From positions 1 through 33,515 of the forward strand of contig JAEUJN010000006.1 of assembly GCA_016794595.1 (NCBI GenBank): a DNA stretch of 33,515 nucleotides. Reading direction: 5' to 3'. This document shows positions 7,260 through 15,429 of the stretch, one piece after another. Below the pieces are notes generated by a model. The model saw only the letters and a list, made by a program, of their open reading frames with translations. It ran no database searches and had not been told where the DNA came from. Numbering within the stretch: position 1 is the stretch's first letter; every line of letters begins with the position of its first letter. The DNA comes from Kineosporiaceae bacterium (GTDB lineage Bacteria > Actinomycetota > Actinomycetes > Actinomycetales > Kineosporiaceae). The position numbers were made by a program, and so were the translations under genes.

Positions 7260-9359
7260 TCACCCGCGGTGGGGCCGCTGCGCTCCTTGTGCCTGTCGGA
7301 TCAGGGTGGCCGCCTGGGCCGGGAGGTCGTCGAAGGCCAACCCGACCTCCTGCCCGCTGGACGAACCGGCCTGGTGCACCACCCGGCCGGTCAACCGCAG
7401 GGTCTGCCCGGCGAGCTGGGTCTGCACACCCACCACGTCGCCCTGGCTCAGCCGGGCGGAGCCGCTGACGATGCAGCGCATTCCGCCCTCGCCCAGATCG
7501 AGCAGGGTGGCGGTCAGGTGCTCGCTGCCCCGCTCGATCTGCGCCTGGCCACTGAGCGGGATCCGGGCCTGGTGGCGGCGTTCCAGCTTGTCGGTCAGGC
7601 TCAGCATCGACTGCACGCGGGCGATGGCCTGGTCCAGGCCGGCGTCCAGTCGCTCGACCACGGTGTGCTGCTCGCTGGCCACACTCGACAACACTGCGGT
7701 GGCCTCGTCGACGCTGCCGATGCCCTCGCCGATCTGCGCGATGGACCGGCCCATCTCGTCCGCCTGCGATCGCAGGCGGGAGACCGTGGCCGTGATCTCC
7801 ACGGTGGAGCGGCCCGTGGTGGCGGCGAGTTCCTTGACCTCGTTGGCCACCACGGTGAAGCCGCGGCCGGCGGTCCCGGCGCGCGCGGCCTCGATGGTCG
7901 CGTTCAGCGCCAGCAAGCGCGTCTGATCGGCGACGCCGGCGATCACCTCGGCCATCCGGGTGACCTCGCCCAGCGACTCCCCGAGGGAGGTGACGATGGT
8001 CCGGGCCTCGGCGGCCCGCTCGACCACGTCCCGGGTGACGGTGTCGGTGACCCGTACCCGGCCCTCGATGGTCTGCGCCGCCTGGCGCACCGCGGTGACC
8101 TGCTCGATCACGGCCTCCAGTTCCGACCCGACGCTCGTGGCGGTCGCATCGACGATGCCCTGGGCGCGATCGCGAACCTCACGCTCGGCCGCCGCCTGGT
8201 TCTGCATCCGCTGGCGCAGATCGTGTTCGCGGGTGGCCTGGGCCGCTTCGAGGCCCTCGGCCTGCTCGACCAGGCGCCGGCGCGTGACCGCCACCGCGCG
8301 GCCCAGGTCGCCGAGTTCGTCCCGCCCCTCGGGCAGCGGGTGCTGGGTGCGGTCGCCGTCCGCCAGGGCCGTGACGGCCACCAGCGCGGAGGTGACGTCG
8401 CGGGAGGTGCGCCACCGCACGCCGGCCGCGAACCACCCGGCCACGAGCAGGCCGAGCAGGGTGAGTGTCAGGGTCAGGGCGCGTCGTGCCGACAGGTCGG
8501 CGGCGCGCGCCTCCAGCAGGGTGGCCAGTCCCTCGGTGGCCGGGCCGATCGCCGTCCGGGCCGATTCGGCCACGGCTCCGGTTCCGGGAGAGGCCTTGCC
8601 GAGATCGGCGGTGAGGGCGTCCGCGGCCCGGGTGACCGTCTCGGTCAGGGCCAGCAGGCCTGACGTCCGTTCGTTGAGCGACTCCTCGGTGGTGTTGGCC
8701 AGGGCCGTCTCCACGTCGCCCTGGAGTGCCGTCCCGGCGCCCGACAGCGTGCCCGCGCGGACGGCCTGAGCTGCGATCCGCGCGTCCGAGCCTGTCGCCT
8801 CGGCTGCCGCGGCTGCGGCGGACAGCGACTGGAGAGCCTTGGGCACCTGCACGACCAGGGCGTCCATGACGTAGAAGGAGTCCAGGTCGGGGTCGAGGAT
8901 CAGGTTCGAGGTGTTGCCGACCTCGGTCACCAGCTGGACCAGGGCGGAGACCAGTTCCGCGCGCTCGGCAGGGCTGCCCGCGCCCGCTTGCTGGCGTACT
9001 CCCTCGATGGAGGACGAGGCCAGGTCGGGGTGTTGCCGGGCCGCTGCGTCGAGCTCGGTGAGGTCGACGCGCCCCTGGCCAGAGACCGCCGACGCCATGG
9101 CCAGCAGGGCTGGCCGGAGGAGCTCGACACCCGAGCGTTCCTTGTCGGTGAAGGCGATCTGGCCGCCCATGGTCAGCGAGTACGCCGTGGTCGCGCCGAC
9201 GCCGGGCACCAGCAGGACCAGCACCAGCACGAGCAGGCGCACGCTGGTGCGCAGGCGACCGGCCATGCCCACCGCCGGGCGCAGCAGGGCAGGCGCAGGA
9301 CGAACCGCCGCCGGGAGTTCGGCGGGCGGGCGGGGCGTCGGTGGTGTCGGCTCGGACAC
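7260..9359 (-). CDS. Methyl-accepting chemotaxis protein fused to a C-terminal PilZ domain
   Basis: The product has a Pro-rich N-terminus, a first membrane helix (LRTSVRLLVLVLVLLVPGVG), a periplasmic-side region of about 240 residues of no recognised family, a second helix (ALTLTLTLLGLLVAGWFAAG), a HAMP-like linker and a receptor signalling hairpin with the conserved VADQTRLLALNATIEAARAG. The last 110 residues are a PilZ domain: RRHQAR (the RxxxR motif) and LDLGEGGM, where the usual D/N-x-S-x-x-G has Gly for Ser. PilZ domains bind cyclic di-GMP, so this receptor may join chemosensory and c-di-GMP signals. No che or flagellar gene is in the window. Start: GTG 9359 has AGGGGG four bases upstream; GTG 9401 gives 14 more residues but has no ribosome site. 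Confidence 0.88.
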   Translation of the reverse strand: MSEPTPPTPRPPAELPAAVRPAPALLRPAVGMAGRLRTSVRLLVLVLVLLVPGVGATTAYSLTMGGQIAFTDKERSGVELLRPALLAMASAVSGQGRVDLTELDAAARQHPDLASSSIEGVRQQAGAGSPAERAELVSALVQLVTEVGNTSNLILDPDLDSFYVMDALVVQVPKALQSLSAAAAAAEATGSDARIAAQAVRAGTLSGAGTALQGDVETALANTTEESLNERTSGLLALTETVTRAADALTADLGKASPGTGAVAESARTAIGPATEGLATLLEARAADLSARRALTLTLTLLGLLVAGWFAAGVRWRTSRDVTSALVAVTALADGDRTQHPLPEGRDELGDLGRAVAVTRRRLVEQAEGLEAAQATREHDLRQRMQNQAAAEREVRDRAQGIVDATATSVGSELEAVIEQVTAVRQAAQTIEGRVRVTDTVTRDVVERAAEARTIVTSLGESLGEVTRMAEVIAGVADQTRLLALNATIEAARAGTAGRGFTVVANEVKELAATTGRSTVEITATVSRLRSQADEMGRSIAQIGEGIGSVDEATAVLSSVASEQHTVVERLDAGLDQAIARVQSMLSLTDKLERRHQARIPLSGQAQIERGSEHLTATLLDLGEGGMRCIVSGSARLSQGDVVGVQTQLAGQTLRLTGRVVHQAGSSSGQEVGLAFDDLPAQAATLIRQAQGAQRPHRG

Positions 9360-9451
9360 GGATCCCCCTGGTCGCCGCGGGTTCGCGGATGGACTGGTCA
9401 CGGATGGTCTGGTCGCCGTCCAGGTCGGCTCGAGCTGCGGGTCACCTGGAT

Positions 9452-9467
9452 CATCGGCGGGCCGATG
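9452..9467. repeat. 16-bp palindrome between the divergent MCP-PilZ and CRP-like genes
   Basis: CATCGGC-GG-GCCGATG is a perfect inverted repeat, 93 bases from the MCP start and 110 from the CRP-like start. The divergent promoter region makes an operator possible; no known consensus is matched. Confidence 0.35.
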
Positions 9468-9576
9468 TCACCCGAACGGAGATAGGCGCTCGGGCCGTGA
9501 CGGCCCGGCCGACGAATCGGGACGATGGTGCCTGAATCGTCCGCTCGAGTGCCGAAGCCGTGTCGGGAGCAGCGGA

Positions 9577-10299
9577 ATGCCCTTGGCGGGCAGGGGTTTT
9601 GTGATCAACTGGCCCATGGCTGCTGGGACCCGCTCCGCCGAGTTGCGCCCGCCCTCCTTCCTCGAGGTCCTGCCGGAGAACGGGCGCGACCGGGTGCTCG
9701 AGGCCTCACGCCGCCGGGTCTACGAACGCGGTGAGCTGCTCGTCAGCCAGGGTGAGGAGGCCAGCTCCCTGTTCCTGGTCGAGAGCGGCACCCTGGCCAC
9801 TCGGCTGACCACTCCCGGGGGCGACACGGTCATGCTGTCGGTGATGGGCGCCGGGGATGTCTTCGGTGAGGTGGGCCTGCTCGTCGATTGCCAGCAGCGC
9901 ACCGCCACCATCCAGGCCTTCGGGACGACGGTGACCCACATCCTGCGCCGGGAGGACTTCGAGCGGGTCCGGGCCGCGCACACCGAGGTCAACGACTTCC
10001 TGCTGGTGTTGCTGGCCCGTCGGACCGACCGCTTGAGCCGCCGGGTGGCGGAGGCGCACTACCTGCCGGTGGACAAGCGACTGGCCCGGCGCGTGCTGGA
10101 GACCGGCCGTCACTTCTCCCGGGGGGTGCTGCCGGTGATCGTGCCACTGACCCAGGACGACCTGGCCCAATTGGCCGGCACGACCAGGCCGACCACGAAC
10201 CAGGTGCTCAAGCGCATGGAGTCCGACGGCGTCATCCGGCTGGCTCGCGGCCGGCTGGAGATCCTGGACGTCGCCGGGCTCCGCGCGCGCTGCCACTGA
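9577..10299 (+). CDS. CRP/FNR-family transcriptional regulator
   Basis: 240 residues. Residues 30-130 form a cyclic-nucleotide-binding fold with a recognisable phosphate cassette, FGEVGLLVDCQQRTAT (Glu98, Arg108-Thr109), the positions that contact cAMP in CRP. Residues 191-240 form the winged helix, LTQDDLAQLAGTTRPTTNQV as helix-turn-helix, so DNA binding seems intact. No FNR-type cysteine cluster is present. ATG 9577 has GGGAG seven bases upstream; GTG 9601 and ATG 9616 are shorter alternatives. It is divergent from the MCP-PilZ gene and followed by a cyclase-domain gene on the same strand, so a cyclic nucleotide ligand is likely, though cAMP itself is inference. Confidence 0.88.
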   Translation: MPLAGRGFVINWPMAAGTRSAELRPPSFLEVLPENGRDRVLEASRRRVYERGELLVSQGEEASSLFLVESGTLATRLTTPGGDTVMLSVMGAGDVFGEVGLLVDCQQRTATIQAFGTTVTHILRREDFERVRAAHTEVNDFLLVLLARRTDRLSRRVAEAHYLPVDKRLARRVLETGRHFSRGVLPVIVPLTQDDLAQLAGTTRPTTNQVLKRMESDGVIRLARGRLEILDVAGLRARCH

Positions 10300-10321
10300 G
10301 GCCCGAACGGATCCGGGGAAG

Positions 10322-10337
10322 TGTCAGCGTGCTGACA
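10322..10337. promoter_or_regulatory. CRP-geometry palindrome TGTCA-N6-TGACA
   Basis: TGTCAGC-GT-GCTGACA is a perfect 16-bp inverted repeat 22 bases after the CRP-like stop and 170 before the cyclase-WD40 start. CRP sites have the same 5-6-5 layout (TGTGA-N6-TCACA) with one base changed per half-site. It could be the target of the adjacent regulator; a weak transcription-stop hairpin is the alternative. Confidence 0.4.
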
Positions 10338-10506
10338 GACGGCGGACTCCGGGTCCGGCACCGTGACCGCGGGGCACTGACCCGGCGGGGGCGGAGGGGA
10401 CGCCGGGTCGGTGCCACCCCTCGTCAGCATGCGCTGTCGACCGTTCGAGAACGCATGATCACCACGGTGGGGCAGGTGTCCGCAGTCCGGTGTTCCAGGA
10501 GGATCC

Positions 10507-13500
10507 ATGCCCACCCGTAGCTTCCTGTTCGTCGACCAGGTGCGCTCCACCGACCAGCTGACCCGGTTGGGGGATGCTCGCGCCCACGAGGTGCGCCGGG
10601 CCCTGTTCGACCTGCTGCGCCAGGCCACCGAGGTCGCCGGCGGGCACGAGGTGGACTTCACCGGGGACGGGCTGTTCTGCGCCTTCGACGGAGCGGCCGA
10701 GGCCGTCGAGGCAGCGGTGGCCATGCAGCAACTGGTGTGGTCCTTCAACGGGCGTCGCCCCTCGGAGGAGCGGCTCGCCATCCGGATAGGCCTCAACACC
10801 GGTGAACCCCTCGAGAGCGAGGGCGGCGGGTACTTCGGCGTGGCCGTGGTGGTCGCCTCGCGGTTGAGCAGCATCGCCGAGGAAGGACAGATCCTGGCCT
10901 CGGAGGTGGTGCGGGCGCTCACGGAGCCGCGCGGCGTTCACCAGTTCGTCTCGCTGGGGCGGCTGGAGTTGAAGGGCGTCCCCGAACCCGTGGGCACCTG
11001 GGTGGTCCAGTGGAGTCCGGACGAGTCCCGGAGACGGCTACCGGCGGCGCTCGACGATTCGGCGGCCCCGCGGCTGGTCGGGCGCGCTCGGGAGCTCGAC
11101 AGCATCCAGACCGCCTGGCAGGAGGCAGTCTCGGGCGAGCGTCGGCTGGTCCTGGTCAGTGGTGACCGCGGGATCGGCGTCAGCCGGCTGCTGGCCGCGT
11201 CGGCGTCGGCGCTGCGCGCGCAGGGCGCAACCGTGTGGTTCGGCGCCGGCGACGGGCTCGGCGATCGTCTCGGGTGCTGGGCCGAGGCCTTCGGTGAGTG
11301 GGCCGTGACCATGCCACGTGCCGAACTGCGGCTTGCCCTGGGGAACAAGGGATCCGAGTTGGCCCGGCTGGTCCCTGACCTGCTCACCTGGGTGCCCCGG
11401 CTGGCCGCGCCGTCGGCAGTCGAGGCGCCGACGGCGTCCTTCCTGGTTGCCGGTGCCCTCGATGAGGTGATCTCGCGGTGGTCGGCGCAGGAGCCGATCG
11501 TGGTCGTGCTGGACCGCCTGGAGGAGGCGGACGGCGACGCGCTCACGGTGATCCGGCGGTTGGTGGAGTCGGCCCGCGCGGCGCGACTGCTGGTTCTCGC
11601 CGGGTACGAACCCTCGGCCGTCGGCACCCCGCGGGTGCTCGCCGCCCTGAACCAGGTGCGTGGTGCGGTGGACCTGCGCCTGGGTCCGCTGACCGAGGAA
11701 CAGGTGGCCGAGCTGCTCACCGAGGTCTGCGGCGACCCGCCGTCGGATCAGCAGCTGCGTGCCGTTGCCCGCGAGAGCGAGGGCAATCCGTACTTCGTGG
11801 TCGAGATGGCCTCCTCGATCCGCGAGCGAGGGATCACGGCCCGGGTCGAGCAGGCGATCCACCGCGCCGATGACCTGCGCACCGATCTGCGCCTGCAGCG
11901 TGAGGAGATCGCCCTCGGCCTGAGGCAGCTGGGGCAACTGCGCGAGTCGGCTCTCGGTACGTCCGTCGAGCCGCTGGACCCGGACGGCACCCCACCGGCC
12001 GACGTCCCGTGCCCCTACAAGGGTTTGGTGGCCTTCCAGGCCGAGGACGCCGCTGACTTCTGCGGACGTGACCAGGTGGTCGCCGAGCTGATCGCCCGCC
12101 TGGCCTCCTCCCGGTTCGTCGCCGTGGTCGGCGCCTCGGGCGCGGGCAAGTCCTCGCTCGTGCGGGCCGGGCTGCTGCCGGCGCTGGCCCGGGATGCGTT
12201 GCCGAACAGTGCATCGTGGGTTCCCGTCGTGGTCTCCCCCGGCGAGCGGGGTCTCGAGGGGATCGAGGAGGCTCTGGCCGCCGTCCCCGACGGTGCCCGG
12301 GCCGTGCTCGTCCTCGACCAGTTCGAGCAGGCCTGGACGGTGGTGCCGCCGGCCGACCGGCGAGGCCTGCTGGACCGGGTGATCGAGCTGGTCGAGGACG
12401 ACGCCGGGCCGGTGGTGGTGCTCTGCCTTCGATCGGACTACTACGGCCGCGTCGCCGAGCACGATCGATGGGCGACCGCGGTCGCCGACTCCCAGGTGCT
12501 GGTGGGCCCGATGGCGGCCTCGGAGCTCAGGTCGGTCGTCGAGCGCCCTGCCCGGACGGCGGGGCTGGTGCTGGAAGGCGGTCTGGCACAGGCGATCGTG
12601 GACGACGCCGGGGACCAACCAGGTGCTCTTCCCCTGGTCTCGACCGCTCTGTGGGAGACCTGGCAGCGGCGCCGTGGGCGGTCGCTGACCCTGGCCGGGT
12701 ACGCCGAGGCCGGGGGAGTGCGGGGGGCCATCGCGCATCTGGCCGAGGCCGCGCACGCCGAACTGGACGACGCGCGGCGCGAAGCGGTTCGCCGGGTCCT
12801 GTTGCGGATGGCCTCACCCGGAGCGGGCCGCGACGACCTCGCTCGGCCGGTACCGCTGAGCGAGCTGGCCGGGGACGACGCCGCGCTGTCGGCGCTGGAC
12901 CACCTGGCGAGCCGCCGGCTGGTCACGGTGTCGGCCACCACCGCCCAGGTGGCACACGAGGCGCTGCTGCGCGAGTGGCCCCGGTTGCGCGGATGGCTGG
13001 ACGCCGACCGCGACTCCCGCCGCCTGCATCACCAGATCGCCACTGCCGCAACGGATTGGGAGGCGGCGGGCCGTGACCCGGGCGCCGTGCTGCGGGGCTC
13101 ACGCCTGGCGGCGGCGATGGAGCTGGCCACCGGGCACCCCGAGCGGCTCAACGAGGCCGAGCGTGCCTTCCTGGCCGCCTCGGAGGCAGCACGCACGGAC
13201 GACCTCTCCCGGGCGCGGCGCACGACCCGGCGGCTCCAGGTGCTCTCTGCGGGCCTGGTCGTGCTGCTGGTGGGTGCGGTCGCGGCGTCCGGGTTCGCCC
13301 TGGCCCAGCGCCGTCAGGCCACGACCCGGGCCGAGCAGGCAGATGCCCGCGGGCTGGCGGCCCAGGCGATCGCCTCGTCCTCGACCACGGTGGATCGGGC
13401 ACTGCTGCTCGGGGTCGAGGGGTATCACCGGGACCGGTCGGTGGACACCGAGTCCGGCCTGCTCGCGGCGTTGAACGGCGCGCGGTACCTGACCGCCTAT

Positions 13501-15429
13501 CGACCGGCGCTGGCCGGGTTGATCGACACGGCCGTGGCGGATGGCGGCCGGACGGTGTGGACGGTCGATCCCGAAGGGGTGGTCCGTCGCGTGGACAGCA
13601 CCACCTGGACGGCGAGCGAGCCGGTGCTGACCACCGCGACCCGGCCGCGCTATCTGGCCGCGAGTGCTGACGGCGCTCGACTGCTCTACGACGGCGAGGA
13701 CGGCTCGCACGTGGTCGACACCCGCACCGGGCGTCAGCTGGGACCCACCATCGGCCGCGAGTCGGTGGTGGCCGGATCGATCAGTGCCGACGGGACGACG
13801 GTGCTGGTGCACGACCGGTCGACCCGGCAGGCGCTGGTGGTCGACGCCGCCACCGGCCGGCAGCGGGCCGCGATCCGGGTCGGTGCGGGGATCACGACCG
13901 TGGGTGCGCTGCGGCCCGGTCACGACGAGGTGGTGGTGGCCACCTGGAGCAGCCAGGCGTTGATCCGCCGGTTCGATCGGGACGGCAGGGCTCTCGCCCC
14001 CGAACGCGAGCTCGACCTCGGGCCGATCGATGCGGTGGCGGCCACGCCGGACGGTGAGCAGTACGTGATCATGTCGGGGAACCGGGTGCTGCTGGTCGAT
14101 GCGGACACCTTCCAGCCGGTGGGTCAACCGGCCGTGCTGCGCGGTGGGCGCACCAACGACCTGGCCTTCGGGCCGGACGGCTCGGTGATCGCGGTGACCG
14201 GGGACGACGGGTCGGTGGCAGTGATCGATCGCGAGGACTCCTCGATCGTGACCACGATCAACGGCCTGGAGGGAGCCGCCTGGCCGGAGTTCCTGGGCGA
14301 TCGCCGCCTGCTGGCCGTCACCGACACCCAGGCCGCCGAGTACGACCTCGATCGGCCGGTGGCGATCGCCGACGCCGTGCGGGACAGCGCGTTCGTGGCG
14401 GCGGCGGCGCTGCGCCGGTCCGCCGGCGACACCCAGACCCAGGATCAGGTGCTGGTCTCGGGTGAGGCGGGCCTGGCCCTGATCGGCACCGATCTCGTGC
14501 GGACCGCCGTGCCCACGCAGGAGATGCCCGGGTGGTTCCGGGACTCGGTCGCGGTGGCCCCCGGGGGCGCGGTCGCCGCCGTCCACCGGTACTTCCTGGA
14601 TCGGGACCATATGGCGGCGGAGGCGGCGGTCGATCTGATCGACCTGCCCTCCGGGCGGGTGCGGGGGACGGTGCCGCTGAACGGGCGGATCGAGGAGGAC
14701 CGGTTCAACCCCCGCATGCTGTTCTCACCCGACGGCTCGCGGGTGGCTGTCGGGATGCGCAGCGGTGGCGTCGCCGTCCTGGACGCCGGCGGCGCACGCG
14801 TGCTGGTGCCCCCGACCGATGTCGACTCGATGCACCACGCCCTGCAGGGGCTGTGGTGGGCACCTGGCGGAACCGCACTGCTGGCCGGCGGGCAGGACGG
14901 CGTCCTGCACGAGCTGGATCCGGCCACGGGCAGTTCGCGGCGGCAGGTGGAGCTGGTCGCCGGGGGCGGGATCAGCGGGATCGCGCCGGTACCCGACGGT
15001 CCACTGCTCGCCGTGTCGACCGAGGCGGGCCAGGTGTTCGTGGTGGACTCCGCCGCGATGACGGTGGTCGGCCAGCCCCTGAGCGCCGGTGCCACCCAGC
15101 TGCAGGCGGTCGCGGTCACCCCGGACGGCTGGCGGATCGTCGCCTCCAGCCGGGACGGGGCGATCCGGATCTGGGAGCGGTCCACCGGACGGGCTGTGGG
15201 CCCGGCGATCGAGGCGCATGCGGAGGGGGCCGAGCTGATGGTCGCCGCCGACGGCCGGTTGATCAGCGTCGGGTCCGAGGGGAGCGCGCTGATCTGGAGG
15301 CTCGATCAGCTCGCGCTCGAGCAGCGGGCCTGCGACCTGGCCGGACGCAACCTCACCCGCGAGGAATGGGCCCGCTACCTGCCGGGTCGGCCGTACCGGG
15401 CGACGTGCGACCGGTACCCGGTGGCGTAG
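10507..15429 (+). CDS. Degenerate class III cyclase-ATPase-nSTAND-transmembrane-WD40 protein
   Basis: 1640 residues. Residues 1-165 form a class III nucleotide cyclase domain with metal Asp10 and Asp54, but the usual Lys is Asp50 and the transition-state Asn is Val115 (YFGVAVVVASRL, Arg119 kept), so catalysis is doubtful. Residues 190-500 form an AAA-like module whose Walker A lost its Lys (GDRGIGVS, 219-226). Residues 505-900 form an nSTAND1-type NTPase introduced by CPYKGL, with intact Walker A GASGAGKS (542-549) and Walker B LVLDQFE (601-607). A single membrane helix lies near 910-933, then a WD40-like beta-propeller from about 980 to 1630. The propeller is probably outside the membrane and the rest cytoplasmic, giving a sensor-switch layout. 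AGGAGG lies four bases before ATG 10507. The 3' end overlaps the next gene, on the opposite strand, by 77 bases. Confidence 0.88.
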   Translation: MPTRSFLFVDQVRSTDQLTRLGDARAHEVRRALFDLLRQATEVAGGHEVDFTGDGLFCAFDGAAEAVEAAVAMQQLVWSFNGRRPSEERLAIRIGLNTGEPLESEGGGYFGVAVVVASRLSSIAEEGQILASEVVRALTEPRGVHQFVSLGRLELKGVPEPVGTWVVQWSPDESRRRLPAALDDSAAPRLVGRARELDSIQTAWQEAVSGERRLVLVSGDRGIGVSRLLAASASALRAQGATVWFGAGDGLGDRLGCWAEAFGEWAVTMPRAELRLALGNKGSELARLVPDLLTWVPRLAAPSAVEAPTASFLVAGALDEVISRWSAQEPIVVVLDRLEEADGDALTVIRRLVESARAARLLVLAGYEPSAVGTPRVLAALNQVRGAVDLRLGPLTEEQVAELLTEVCGDPPSDQQLRAVARESEGNPYFVVEMASSIRERGITARVEQAIHRADDLRTDLRLQREEIALGLRQLGQLRESALGTSVEPLDPDGTPPADVPCPYKGLVAFQAEDAADFCGRDQVVAELIARLASSRFVAVVGASGAGKSSLVRAGLLPALARDALPNSASWVPVVVSPGERGLEGIEEALAAVPDGARAVLVLDQFEQAWTVVPPADRRGLLDRVIELVEDDAGPVVVLCLRSDYYGRVAEHDRWATAVADSQVLVGPMAASELRSVVERPARTAGLVLEGGLAQAIVDDAGDQPGALPLVSTALWETWQRRRGRSLTLAGYAEAGGVRGAIAHLAEAAHAELDDARREAVRRVLLRMASPGAGRDDLARPVPLSELAGDDAALSALDHLASRRLVTVSATTAQVAHEALLREWPRLRGWLDADRDSRRLHHQIATAATDWEAAGRDPGAVLRGSRLAAAMELATGHPERLNEAERAFLAASEAARTDDLSRARRTTRRLQVLSAGLVVLLVGAVAASGFALAQRRQATTRAEQADARGLAAQAIASSSTTVDRALLLGVEGYHRDRSVDTESGLLAALNGARYLTAYRPALAGLIDTAVADGGRTVWTVDPEGVVRRVDSTTWTASEPVLTTATRPRYLAASADGARLLYDGEDGSHVVDTRTGRQLGPTIGRESVVAGSISADGTTVLVHDRSTRQALVVDAATGRQRAAIRVGAGITTVGALRPGHDEVVVATWSSQALIRRFDRDGRALAPERELDLGPIDAVAATPDGEQYVIMSGNRVLLVDADTFQPVGQPAVLRGGRTNDLAFGPDGSVIAVTGDDGSVAVIDREDSSIVTTINGLEGAAWPEFLGDRRLLAVTDTQAAEYDLDRPVAIADAVRDSAFVAAAALRRSAGDTQTQDQVLVSGEAGLALIGTDLVRTAVPTQEMPGWFRDSVAVAPGGAVAAVHRYFLDRDHMAAEAAVDLIDLPSGRVRGTVPLNGRIEEDRFNPRMLFSPDGSRVAVGMRSGGVAVLDAGGARVLVPPTDVDSMHHALQGLWWAPGGTALLAGGQDGVLHELDPATGSSRRQVELVAGGGISGIAPVPDGPLLAVSTEAGQVFVVDSAAMTVVGQPLSAGATQLQAVAVTPDGWRIVASSRDGAIRIWERSTGRAVGPAIEAHAEGAELMVAADGRLISVGSEGSALIWRLDQLALEQRACDLAGRNLTREEWARYLPGRPYRATCDRYPVA

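Noticed and set aside
10110..10941. Minus-strand frames opposite the CRP-like and cyclase genes
   Set aside because: No recognisable domain and composition typical of antisense; the plus-strand genes have clear domains and ribosome sites.
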